DNA of 64,000 bases from Prostheceraeus crozeri (Eukaryota; Platyhelminthes; Polycladida; Euryleptidae): the NCBI GenBank assembly GCA_907163375.1, contig CAJQUW010003584.1, forward strand, positions 62,001-126,000. The letters are read 5' to 3'. The notes beneath the pieces were generated by a model. That model was not told the DNA's origin. It saw only the letters and a list, made by a program, of their open reading frames with translations, and searched no databases. Positions 48,960 to 60,439 of the stretch are shown here, piece after piece (positions within the stretch are counted from its first letter, which is position 1; each line of letters opens with the position of its first letter). A program made the translations under genes and the position numbers.

Positions 48960-50400
48960 ATGAATTCAAGAAGCAAATTTCCATGTAGTAAAATAGTTCA
49001 GGACAAAGTGTTGATCAATTTCATAGTGGTCCAAAGAACGCATATTCTTAAATCAAAAATAGACCGCTTAAACTGAAGATCAAGTGTGAATCTGTATATT
49101 TTTCTAATTAGAAGCCAAGAATGATCATTTTGATTTATAATGACCGAAAGTCATAATTTCGCTAGAATTGGTGTGGTTAAACTGCATTCCACTATTGCCA
49201 TCATCATTCAGCATTCAATTCAGACTTGTTAATATAGCACAATTCACACATTTTTGAAACGTTTAATCAAAGAGTCGACAAGTCAAAGATAGATTATTCA
49301 CAAGAGAAGTGACTTCTAATAAATTTAAGAAGCCAATTACCAAATAGAGAAATACTCCGGGATGAAGTACTGATCAATTTCATAAATGGCCATTCATGAT
49401 GGACGTCCGCAAAATTATGGATTTTTCGAGCCTCGTCGAATCGACGTCCGCATATTCAAATATCTTTTGTCGATTATGACATTTCGTTATCTGTGCCGGA
49501 ATAACATTCATATTTAAATGGATGTACATATGACACACATAAATGTTGCATAATGATAATGTTGCAATAACACGTCACTGCGAAAAAACAAGCCCTTTGA
49601 ATTATCTGCAGTCCTATGAAACAGTTACAGTTTACTACGATTCTCTGATTCTATAAGAATAATCTGTTTCACTATGTGGCAATTTTTGCAGATGTTAACC
49701 AAGCAGGCCACTTAGGGAAAGATGTTTTGCACCCAATACGTTTATTGGTGGAAGCTTGATAGCACTTTACAAAAAAAGCGTAATACACTACCAACGTCGG
49801 TTGATCTGACCATTCATCGTCTGACTCAAGTCTTTCTAAGTAAGGAGAATGAAAGACAACTATAATTAAGTGTAGCTTGCGAAATTACAGCTTCGTGCTT
49901 ATTTAACTATGATTTCTGTTTTACTAAAAAATGCACATGTAGTTTTTGCCTGCGGACCATAGTTGACTCAACAACATTCGCTACACTTATCTATCCCGAA
50001 TGTGAGTCCCTAAGTTCGTTGACCAGTCCGCATTTTCTCTAACCACTCCCCTCTACATGTCTGCAAATTGCTGCATTTACCAACCCCTTTCTGAATGGCC
50101 ATTAGTGGTTTCTGAAGAACTTTTGCCATCATTAGTACGGGATCTTGCATGAAAAATATACCACTTAAACTTATAATTAAACGCAAAATGAGACAGTGCA
50201 TTTTTCTAAATGTGAGGCTAGAATTATCATTTTTATAAATACTGAATGAAAGCCACAACTTCGCTGTAGAATAAGTGCAGCCAGACTGCATTCTTATACT
50301 ATCAAGTCTTATCATTTAGCATCAAATTCACGTCACTTGAGATGGTGCAATTTTCAAATTTTTGAACTTTTCTACTTATGATCCATGATACTATCTAGAT
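48960..50400. repeat. Two diverged tandem units, the second interrupted
   Basis: Unit 1 (about 48960-49317) contains gttgatcaatttcata, caattcacacattttt and related blocks. Unit 2 starts near 49318 with the same order (ctgatcaatttcataaatgg) and stops at 49394. It resumes at 50104 with agtggttt and continues to about 50400. The 699 bp between (49395-50093) look inserted: AATGGCCATT occurs at 49385-49394 and again at 50094-50103. Confidence 0.5.
49395..50093. mobile_element. Putative insertion with 10-bp direct repeats
   Basis: Flanked by the direct repeat AATGGCCATT and sitting inside a unit whose other copy is uninterrupted. I see no strong inverted ends and no coding sequence, so the class is unknown. 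AATGGCCATT is itself a palindrome, so the duplication could be partly coincidental. Confidence 0.4.
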
Positions 50401-50516
50401 TTTTGGTTGTGAGATTATATTCTATTAATTGATCTAATAAGTCAATTTATTAAGGGACGCGTGACTTAACGTGAATATTAGATCCTTTTGTAGCCAACTT
50501 TGTACTTACTTTGTAC

Positions 50517-51271
50517 CAGGTGTACGGAGTCCTATCATTTTGATAGGACTCCGACTCCGGGGGTTGATAGGACTCCGACTCCGACTCCGGGTAGCGAGTA
50601 TATATAGCCTAGTGTTTTGAAAAATACTGGTAACCTATATCATAGATCATTATAGGCTTACCTGAACCGATATTTAGTGATCATTGCTGCATCAATTATC
50701 AATCATTTTCGATGAAAGTTGATAAAATGTCGCTTTAAGTTGGATGCATGCGACTCGGCTCCTCCCATCTACTTTATGTGTACTTCACACAGTTTTTCTA
50801 CAGTCTCTACCTGGCAGGAAAATCCCCATTCTTCTCCAAAAAAATATGAGTACACCTTCGATTTTAATATGCGCTTTAGAGGAGCCACCACACACGATTA
50901 ACGTGAGGGTGAGAGGTAATGTTCTCAAACCAACTAGTATTTCATTTTAGTCTCTGATGTGACCCTTGATGCGTAGGTGTGATCGAGGCTAGGAAGGCTT
51001 GTCTTCTCTACTAAATCACCGAGTGAAAAGACAATCCTTTTCTCACTATCACGGTTCATTCCCTCAACTATTAAAAGCTTTGCATGCAGCACTCTCTCTG
51101 TACTTTTGTTTGACGGAGAAAGTTGACATCAAGACAGTGACAGCTATGCACGAGGATAAATAATTTGTTTGTATTATATTTGGGGTCTTGTTATAGGCCG
51201 GATTCCGGAGTCTTATCATTTGATAGGCAACAAAAATGATAGGACTCCGGGACTCCGACTCCGTATCCCTG
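50517..51271. mobile_element. Non-autonomous hAT, family B, copy 2
   Basis: Perfect 8-bp target duplications CTTTGTAC flank it (50509-50516 and 51272-51279). Ends read CAGGTGTACGGAGTC and, from the right, CAGGGATACGGAGTC, followed by GGACTCC/GATAGGACTCC repeats. It has 755 bp and no transposase. It is the inverted relative of 28540-29235. Being in a different place and orientation, the two are independent insertions. Confidence 0.9.
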
Positions 51272-54200
51272 CTTTGTACTTATCCAGTTCGACTTTTACT
51301 CTTTGCAAACCTGCCTAAAGGCATTGATATCCATTTACACGTGTAGAATAACAAACCTTTAACACAGTGTCACTTAATATCAAGAATTGAAAGTCTATTG
51401 GGAAAAGAATGGTAGGAATCTGGTTTCCCATCCCCGCAGCGAGTGGGCTTGTAGTTCCACTCTCATTGCGTTCATATCATATATTTGCATTTTCCATTAG
51501 CAACCCTGCCGGAGTCGGAGAAAGTTACATGATCTTACAAGCAACTTAGTCTATGAACAGATCGGAGTTTTTTTTGATAGAACTAGGCCTGCTGATGATT
51601 CCTGACATAAAATGAAATAGCAGCTCTTCAGGTCTGCTCTCATTTTTTAATTGATAATTTAATTCAGTATTTAATTATTCAAGCTACATTGTGCTTGCGA
51701 AAATCAGCATCATGTCACACTAACTTAGACGACTTGTCAGCAGTGTTACTATTTATATGAATTTTTACTATTTTTACTTTTGAATACTATTTATATAAAT
51801 TATACTATTTTCATGTAAATAGGCTCAAATGTCAATTAATGAATCATTCTGTCCAGATTCTATTAAAACACGAATATTTCTAATGGTCAGCATGTTCTCA
51901 AGGCGTAGTGTTCGGGGCGGAGACAACGACCACACAGAAAATGCCGTAAAGCATATAAAAACAGGAAAGTGGGTAGAGGAATCCTTTGGAAAACGTTGCG
52001 TCGCAAAGTACAGCAAGCGGTGTCCACCTATCCAAGCTGTGTAGTAGGCCTATCGTGCCATTCTGATTTGATTTCACATTCCAAACGCATCTCTTCCTCT
52101 TCATTACACAACAAAGTCATATTCAAAATGATTACCTTATTCCTCATTCTGATGTACTTTTATCCGTAAAATAGGAATTGATCCTTCACAATTGATCAAA
52201 TTTCATAATGCTCACTATCTTCTATTCCTCACCTCTATTCCCCCCTCTCAAATTGTTTGTCTGTCATCTGCTCTGCACGTCTCCTCCTCAGGTTTTTCAC
52301 ACTATTCTACCAAAGCACAGTTCCCCAACATGACATATGTTCTCAACTCTTTCATTCTAAACATCCTTTAACAATGCATCAACAATGGCTCCCGCATTAT
52401 CAGTTTCTGCTCATCCATGTTTACTTCGAGGTTCGGTTGACCTTAAAACTGGAGCTGTGTCCTGACAGAGTTTTCCAGCCGCTCACTTCCCTAACCGTTG
52501 TAAAAGCCACATAGAGGCGTCGACATCTCTGAAGTTTCCACTTTTTCAACTTTCTCCGTTGATTATATGTCTCAAGACGAATGGAGTAAAGTAATGCCCC
52601 TCACAAGTTTATCCTAATAAACCGAGGCGTCTAACCAGAATGGCCATTGAGCCAACCCATCGGTTTCCTGTCATCTTTTATCCAAATATGGCGTTGTGAC
52701 ACTCTCTTTGAAGGAGAATTTCTTCGAAGTTATTGCACATATTGTTTCAACTTTCGGATCACGAGCAAGCCTCAATGCACACATTCCACTATTCAACAGG
52801 AACAACATTTTAATGCAGAAATTATCACACAAAGGTGAGCCCTCACTGCTAAAATAAGAGTTCGTTTTTTATCCACGTCTTCGCTTTGTTGAGATACTCG
52901 TGTGTTTTTATCTAAATCTTCCAATGCTTCGGGAATGAGGAAGCTACGGATCTAACATTCATATCTCCGATAAACTCATGTACCTATGACGCTGGAAGAC
53001 AAACACTTGTCATAAAATAGAAACCGTTGAATGAGTCTCCATTTCTGAAAGAAATAGAATCTTCTCCGAAGTGAATAATCTTACCGCAAACAAATTCTTG
53101 ACGTCCTAATACACCGATAACATCGTCTGGCTAGTTCGAAAAATGAACTAAGATAGATGGGTGAAATTAAGTGCATCTGTTTCACTTTATTTGCTCTTGA
53201 ATATTATGCGACTGATTTCTTATTATCATGCCTTGCAAAACGATGAACCGAAGTTTTCTGAAAATATTTAGACTTTATTCAAGATTTGACAAGTCTAGAC
53301 TGTTTGAAGAAGGATGATTTATTCTAATTTTTTAAATCATGGTTAATAATTCCATTTCCTTTGTATTAAACATGCAAACTGCAATCTGTTACAGCAAACT
53401 CGAAAATTTTCGCAAATGCAAAGAAAGTACATTCGCGACCCTGAATTTTCACGCATTTACTAAATCTCTACATCTAAAAAACATTCAGTGCGAATATTGC
53501 AACAGAAAATAATCGATGATTAAAAGCAGATGTAAACTAGTGATTTCAAAATGTATTCAATGTACCAGCAATCATATAACAATCTAATGAGGATGAAATA
53601 TGCACATTTTATACGCATAATGAGAAGAATGCCAGCATCAAGTTTGTTCCAGTAGGCGCTCAGAAAAGATGCATTGAAAGATGAAAAAGTAAGAGGAATA
53701 AAAATGTAAGGAGGAAATGAAGCAGAAAAATAAACCCTCTATTAATCGGTAGCTGCTACTTGGTTGAGGTACAACAATATTTTCCACATTGTTTAGCTGA
53801 GGAGCACGAGGAATTTTCGTTTTTCTGTCATTGTTTTGTTAAGGGAAAAAGAGTCATTGCTTTGTAATTTAAATTTGCTGACACTGAAGCTTTAAGCATC
53901 GTAATCTATCACTCTCTTGCTTCAAAAAAAGAAGTCGATTTATCACACGGTTTTAGTCTTTATTGACTATCATCAGGTGTATGCACAGATGAAGAACCAT
54001 CGATTTAAATGGTAAAAGAATGACAAAAACTTGTTGAATACTTATTTGCAGCATCAATAGTCAATGATGTCGTATATAAATTTATTCTAGAATGTGCTCA
54101 AGCAGATTTCAGTGAGACCATAGTTATCTTTGCACTACTGAAGGAAAGAACGCATTCGCGGCGTTCCAACTGAAAGTGAAGTATCTAAACATGTGCACCC

Positions 54201-55736
54201 TGCTCATCTTCACGATTTCTCCGTTATCTTCAATACTACACAAAAGTGTCGCTCTCTGCCACAACACAAGTTGTAGAACTGTGCCAAACGAACTTTTCGA
54301 TGTAACTATTTATTTCTTAGTCCACAAGCTCAGGAAATGTTCTTTCGCCTCTTGCCTGGTTCATTATCATCCCTGTGATATCGAAGACTTGCAATCTGTA
54401 AATTGAGCGATCTCAATATTTTGACCAGTGTCCAGCAAACACAATAACAGATGCAAGTTCATTATTTATTTGACAACCGAAAATGCAAGCTGTCTAATGA
54501 TAAATGACACGTTGATGTGCGAAACGATTGGGAGGCATGAGAATGAACTGAATTTGGACATAATTTGCTATCAGCTCTATTTTTGAGATGTTTAGAATGT
54601 TATGCATAATATGAGTCCTAGGTGTAGATTGAATCCTGCTTCATTCATTTGTAGATACTAATTTATTTATTTTTATTTTGTCAGATAAAACTCCATTACA
54701 TTCTTGATGATTTTCGGTCATTCATTCATAGATGCTTGTAAATATGAACAGTAAAATTGAACTGTGAACTTTTATGCAGCTGATATGCAACGGAAGATGT
54801 GTAATACGGTAGGACTTACATGTAGTTTCATTAATAATAATCAGAGAATTATTTTCAATATGACGTTTAATATTACAAATTTGCTTTTATCTCAGTGTAA
54901 TATATTGCAATAAACATTACACGCGAGTGTATGATTTGAGAGAGAATTACTTCTTCAATTTAAGATTTTGAGAAATCATGGCCACAAGATACTTCTAATA
55001 GACGATAAAGCAACTGATAAATGAAAAAATGACTAATAAAGAAGAGATCCTAGAGCATAGGCTAGATGATCCTATACTTGGACTTACCTGCTTGACAATA
55101 TGCTCAATATAAATGTATTGACTGCAAGATGTTGAACTAAATATGTTGGGATTTCATCAGAGAAAGTGTCATTATACTTTCTTGGCATATTGTTGTCGCA
55201 ATCTCATGCTGCAATTTCTGTATTTCATCACTCCTTTCAGTAGCTACTGCAGCGTGCTGTGTATCCTTTTGAGTCAGATATCGAATTATCCCTATTCTAA
55301 TTGAAAACATTGGAAATTCTTCCTGTTACTGGTAATTCGCTGTTGTACTAATCTCTGATGCCAAGCTGAGGTCCCGCAGGTGCGTCAGGCTTCCTCTAAC
55401 TCCTCCTCCACATTCGTTTCAAAACTGCATCACCTTCTTTAGCAAAGAGCAGACTTTGTGGCGGCAACAAAGGGAATCATATCTCAGTTTCCATGACAAC
55501 TGGGACAGCGGCAGCTTTTACCCCGAATTGCCTTTTCTATCCCGTTTTGGAACCTAAGATCAGGCACCGTCTTCACCTTGCGCCAGCATCGTTGTGCGGT
55601 CACTGGGGACGCCAATCGGTAACTTCAAAGACTGCCAACTTTTTGTATCTTATTGCGGCTTCAAATGCCGTCTGGCGTGCTACTTGGACTCACGGCATTC
55701 TGCAGGAAATTAAACTTATCTCTTCTTTTTTTTCAG

Positions 55737-55903
55737 AATTCCTTCCGTTGCTCCAACGAGGGCCGCTGTGTAATGAGTGTGGTCAGCCGACGGTTCTGTA
55801 AATTTTGCCGATTGAGGAAATGTTTCCATATTGGAATGAAGCGGGAATATATCCTCTCCGAAACAGAAAAGGCGGAGAAGCGAAGAAACATTAACAGAAA
55901 CAG
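55737..55903 (+). CDS. HR96: HR96-type nuclear receptor, exon 2 (second zinc finger)
   Basis: The acceptor is a T-rich tract ending TTTTCAG at 55736 and the donor is CAG|GTAAGA after 55903. The 167-nt exon begins in phase 0 and encodes NSFRCSNEGRCVMSVVSRRF and CKFCRLRKCFHIGMKREYIL, then a charged hinge (SETEKAEKRRNINRN). The four cysteines (169, 175, 185, 188 in the joined protein) and the five-residue D-box spacing match the second finger of NR1J receptors. The GM.RE..LSE stretch is the usual T-box/hinge start. The second finger serves dimer contacts and spacing choice on DNA. Codon use and frame are intact. Confidence 0.9.
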
Positions 55904-56224
55904 GTAAGAGGAAATGTATATGGGAAATGACATACATTCACATCTACATTGAACATCTGTGATCAAAATTGGCATTCAACATTTTGTAAATCAATCTACA
56001 TGCAACAGTTACATAAGTAGACCCCTACTCGGGGTATGATTTTAATATTTAACTAATCTTGACGATTGTATGGGCCTCAATCAAGTTCAGATAAACAATT
56101 TACTTTTATGTTTGTAGAGAGAGAGATGTGTTTATATTTAAAATATTGGAAATCATCAATACAACAATCAATGCAGTAATCAAGTAAATGATAATATGAC
56201 AAAGTATTCAGTAAGAGAACAATA

Positions 56225-56880
56225 ATGCTGGCTAAATTTTGTACAAAGACTCATTGGCTTCCACACAAATCCAAGGGAAAAAAGAGTTTGACCGTCTGGC
56301 AGTACGCGAAAAAGGAATCGAAAAATGATCACTGATTCTCAGGCGACTTGGCACAAAATTATGTAGCGGATGACAGGAGTTAGCTTCACAGTTATGCAAA
56401 AAATTCAACCCACTTCGATGTAACATGTCCGAAAACAGGTCAAACTTGCCACATTGACACTCACGTCCACAAATTAAACGGTATGATCTTCTGAAAAAAC
56501 GATCAACCTTTTCAATCAAGGTTTTAGAAAGATGATCAAAAACCGGTGATGCATACATGAATAAGGAGGTGATGATTGCATGGAAAATCACTATCAGTTC
56601 ATGCTTCCCCAAAGTCTCACGCAGACAACGGATGATGTAAAGACGACGGGACGCCCTCTTCAAAATGTCACTTACATGCAACTTCCACGTTAGCTTATTT
56701 GTAAAGGTGACACCAAGAATTCGAATAAAATCAACACTGATAAAATTTGAAGGAACATGAACAGGATATGTCAATGATGCACGTGGTACAATCATCTCTT
56801 TACATTTAGAAATATTCAAAGCAAGTCCTGCATTTTGAAACTTCAATACAATGTCTGATAAGGACAACAAAATATAGCAG
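56225..56880 (-). mobile_element. 5'-truncated LINE fragment (reverse transcriptase thumb)
   Basis: One open minus-strand frame reads from 56870 to 56232. It begins GLALNISKCKEMIVPRA, which follows the YADD box in non-LTR reverse transcriptases. It continues VDFIRILGVTFTNKLTW, HVSDILKRASRRLYIIR and a C-terminal RTARRSNSFFPWI. This is the palm/thumb end of a Jockey/CR1/L2-group LINE, different in sequence from the one at 37500-41195. About 210 codons remain without a stop, so it is relatively recent. Confidence 0.8.
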
Positions 56881-58107
56881 ACGATATAGTGTATAGGTTT
56901 AAAACTGCGTCATTGCAGTTCACTGCTACACCAACCACAAGATCCAGCTGTAAAGAGTAAGAACTTGTCAGCGAATTTTTTAATTTTTTTGAGGTTAACT
57001 TTGTAATTAACCCTATGATGCTGACCTCTGTTGATGTCAAATGTGCTGAAATGAACTGCTCGGTGCAGTAGAAACCAACGACTAACTCCCTAAAACAAGC
57101 ATACCGCTCCTGCACATTCATATGCATGAATGCTTTCCCGCTTCTTCTCTAGAGTGACGATATTTGACAAATCATTTTGGCAATATAGGAGGCGATTAAG
57201 TGCATAACAAAAGCTGGGGATTATGTAAAAACAAATGAATATGAACGGTATTTGAATTTGACATTGAGCTACTGCCCATGAATTTGCACCAATTGACATG
57301 AAACACATGCCGTACCACATGCTATGTTTGTCGGGGCTGACTGGATCCCAAGGCAATTTGCAATGGACATTTGCTGATATGTTCTAAATGTACTGTCATG
57401 GCTGCAGCTACATGTGCAATGTAAATGCGCACATATGAATTGATTGATAGATTTACACTTAGTCTACATAACCTTGAATAAGACTGGACATTTCAGGCAT
57501 CCGCAGTTTTTAGTCCTGAAATACGGCATGCAAGTCACAAGGTTGGGCAAAAACTTGGGGTCAAAACCCAAAATCCAAGGTCCAACGTTGTAAGTCATCA
57601 GTTTATTAGCTCCCATGCATCAAGTAGTTTGCATTTAAGTGGAATACTACCTTCTTTGTCGAATTTAAATTCAAGAGGCCCATAGTCGTGCCGAAGTAAT
57701 TGACCAAACTTGCATCAAAGGCTATTACTATGAATAGTAAGAATATTTCCAATCTATTATCTTGCACAAAAACACAGGCTGCCACTTAGATATTAACGAG
57801 ATGCTATTGAACATGCAGATGCCGCAGTAAGTCCAATTTTGAGCATAGACGTACACGGTATTTGTTAGTGGGTCTAGTTGCAAGGGTCGTTCGGCCAATA
57901 ATTTGATTGCAAGATATTTTAATTATGCTCAAGTAGAAAACTTATCACATTTTGAAAGTCACCAAAGCCATTTTAAAGCGCGTTCTAATTGCCATTTTGA
58001 ATGAAGTAGGAGATAGACGATTTGTTGAATATAGTAGTGTAGCATGAACATAGTAATTTAGCAAATTACAAGAGAAATGCATGATGATATAATGCAACCT
58101 GACTCAC

Positions 58108-58382
58108 AGGAGAATGTTGACATCCATTGGTGTGACATGAGGAGGAGAAGTGGCAGTCGGAACTCCCCAACTTTGATGGCCTTGCGGAGCTGTCAGCATC
58201 CTGACGAGTGAAGAGGTATTTGTCCTTATATCAGAACTGAAAATGGTAGAACATAATGGCATCCCATTTTCATCATGACTGTCTGACTCAGGAAAGACTG
58301 GGCAAGGAGGAACCCTCATGACAGTGTAGTTACAAAACTTTTCCAAGATACTTGGCTTTCGGGTAATTTCATTGTATAATAT
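58108..58382 (-). CDS. Possible exon of an unknown minus-strand gene inside HR96 intron 2
   Basis: On the minus strand a 91-codon open stretch lies between an acceptor-like CTGCTTTAG and a consensus donor CCT|GTGAGT. It encodes ILYNEITRKPSILEKFCNYT, then VMRVPPCPVFPESDSHDENG, MPLCSTIFSSDIRTNTSSLV and SPPHVTPMDVNILL. The composition is more protein-like than its AT-rich surroundings. I do not recognise the family. It could be a nested antisense gene's exon, a processed fragment, or chance. No partner exon was found. Confidence 0.3.
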
Positions 58383-58657
58383 CTAAAGCAGTATTCATCC
58401 TTAAATCATGATTTTTTGAATACAATTATTTTTGGGTATTTAAGCATGTAAATCTCACGTCTCTTGACAAAGCGCTTATAAGCACAAAAACTGATTTATA
58501 ATCTGTGGCTATGTTGTCCAATAGAAATGTTAGTTCTCGTTTCAATTCATGCAAATGCTTTGGATACAGTGCTTATTAAAAGTCATTTCGCATCTTGCAC
58601 CATACTCAAAAGTCTAACTATGGCACGGTCAGGTTTTTTGGAGAACAGGGAGTAGGC

Positions 58658-58873
58658 TCACAGATCTTCGTGGTACATTGGTTAAGTGCTTGGCCTAGCG
58701 ATCTCCTGGTCCAGAGGTCGAACCCCGAGTTGCCCGAAAGTGTCACTAGAAGTTGTTAGGAAGGGGCATCCGGACTAAAAAATCGCAACGCTCCAGATTA
58801 AAGTCTGACTTTGTCAGCAACGTCCAAACTCCCAGAATGGGAGAGTAGTGACGTTAATAAACCATTTATTCAA
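58658..58873 (+). repeat. tRNA-derived SINE with target duplications
   Basis: The 216-bp body is flanked by GGAGTAGGC at 58649-58657 and 58874-58882. The head has an A-box-like tggtacattgg and a B-box aggtcgaacccc. The central motif ggaaggggcatccgg recurs in several invertebrate SINE families. The tail ends aataaaccatttattcaa. Intact duplications show a fairly young insertion. Its sequence differs from the SINE family near 13 kb. Confidence 0.85.
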
Positions 58874-59273
58874 GGAGTAGGCCTATCCCTAACATCACAT
58901 ACGAACATTACATACAAATATATACTTCGATGCATGAAAACTGACACCTACGAGCGTGAATGAATGCACATAATACAAAATTGTAGGCTTGTGTAAATCA
59001 GAAATTGAATTTAGTTGGTGGCTATGTATGAGCTGATGAATTTTAATTTGCTTTAATTCCTCCGTCTAGGAAAACATCTTCAGTGAATCTTGCAGTATTG
59101 TAATTGGTTATTCGTATAATTTGCAACTATATTCAAAGGGTTTCAAAGAAAACGGAGCCCGGTACGTGCCCGAGTCATTAAATTGAAAAATCCGTTCCGA
59201 TTCCCCATTGCTATTAACTCATGTCATTTGTATCACCACTTTTTCATTTAGTGACTGATTCCATGCCTTTCAG

Positions 59274-59412
59274 ATTGGTTCGAGAGTTGGAGGGGAGAGG
59301 TTGTCTACCAAAAGATTTAACGCCTGGGGAATTAGATGAACGTGATCTTATGAATCAGGACGAAATTAGTGCTATTGATGAAGTGGAACGAGCCTTTTTC
59401 ACAAGTTTACAG
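59274..59412 (+). CDS. HR96: HR96-type nuclear receptor, exon 3 (hinge and start of the ligand-binding domain)
   Basis: The acceptor CCTTTCAG ends at 59273 and the donor CAG|GTAAAC follows 59412. The exon completes the codon split after exon 2 (AG + A) and ends in phase 0. It reads RLVRELEGRGCLPKDLTPGE and then QDEISAIDEVERAFFTSLQ. The latter has the look of helix 1 of a receptor ligand-binding domain. It is preceded in the intron by an open in-frame stretch, so the splice site rather than the open frame sets the start. Remaining ligand-binding exons must lie beyond the window, as I found none down to 64000. Confidence 0.75.
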
Positions 59413-59575
59413 GTAAACTACATATCAGCGGAACTGACATGCTTTCATTCTTAATGATAACTGATCGATAAATTGATAATGAATGATTTCGTTTGAGCTT
59501 CCTTTATGTTTTTTGCACCCTAAATCGTTTACCATCCGCTGTCATTGAAGTGAATGGTTCTAATAGGGGTGATTA

Positions 59576-60295
59576 GTCCGGCAGCCAGAGCGAGTTTCTG
59601 CAGGGAACGAGGCCGAAAATGAGACTTTCACAGAATGATGCACACCATATGCCTACTACGAATTCGCGCGTCTGCCGAGTTCTAGCGAGCTCCTCTATTT
59701 GTCAGACACGATCAAAGAAAAACACATGTTAATCCAATGGGAGGCAGATTGCAGTTTTTGTCAAAAATGAAATTTTCTGTGTTTTCTCTTATCAATTAAA
59801 ATGTACTAGGTCTAGAGCCATGGCTTTTGACATGGGATGTCTTCAGGTTATTTCCTATCATGTGTAACTGATATTATCATGCTTCTTATCGGCGATGTAT
59901 GCGATAATGTGGTTCGATGTTGATTAAGTGGGCCAACATATTGGTGGTTGCCTACAGTAGGAGGCTTGTCAAATCTGAATGCATGTACTTTCATAGATAA
60001 ATGCTCATGAACCTGATAAGATATGACCTGAAGACATCCCATGTCAAAAATTTAGGCTCTTGACTGAGCATTTTTACCGTAATAGGCAAAAACATAGAAA
60101 ATTTCATTTTGACCAAATGCAATCTGCCTCCCATTGGATTAACATGTGTTTTTCTTTGATCGTGTCTGACAAATAGAGGAACTCGCTAGAACTCGGCAGA
60201 CGCGCGAATTCGTAGTAGGCATAGGGTGTACATCAGTCTATGAAAGTCACATTTTCGGCCTCGTTCCCTGCAGAAACTCGCTCTGGCTGCCGGAC
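59576..60295. mobile_element. Long-TIR MITE, TA target
   Basis: Ends GTCCGGCAGCCAGAGCGAGT occur in inverted orientation at both sides, and the arms run for nearly 300 bp with few differences (59576-59865 and 60025-60295). TA lies immediately outside each end, fitting a Tc1/mariner-type target. The inner part (about 59815-60055) is related to a second element at 61119-61360. No coding sequence. Confidence 0.88.
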
Positions 60296-60439
60296 TATGA
60301 TTAGATTTAGTTGAATGGGTCCAAGAGGGAATGAATCCATTGAAGATAATGTACTAAGTATATGAGTGCGTTATAATATTAAAAGTAGTCACGAAGATTA
60401 TAAAAGTAACGAGAAGTACGAGAAGTTCTACGAAGATTT

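Larger units (their letters stand above)
30239..55736 (+). other. HR96: HR96-like intron 1, 25.5 kb
   Basis: A phase-0 intron, GTGAGT at the donor and a T-rich tract then TTTTCAG at the acceptor. It splits the DNA-binding domain between its two zinc fingers, which must be joined for function. It contains many transposon insertions, annotated separately. The stretches 32240-35250, 35950-37490, 41200-42400, 44600-46190, 46760-48950 and 51280-55736 show no gene or repeat I recognise, apart from short AT-rich tcaattgatt palindromes near 36970-37020 and 41400-41610. Confidence 0.85.
55904..59273 (+). other. HR96: HR96-like intron 2, 3.4 kb
   Basis: A phase-2 intron (GTAAGAG ... GCCTTTCAG). It carries a LINE fragment, a possible antisense exon and a SINE, annotated separately. 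56880-58100 shows nothing else that I recognise. Confidence 0.8.

Noticed and set aside
54176-54406. A small cysteine-containing open frame resembling a secreted peptide
   Set aside because: The frame starts at GTG, with the first ATG a few codons in. It has an odd number of cysteines and no promoter or polyadenylation context.
55493-55801. A 102-codon frame overlapping HR96 exon 2
   Set aside because: It lies in another frame than the zinc-finger exon and mostly in the intron.
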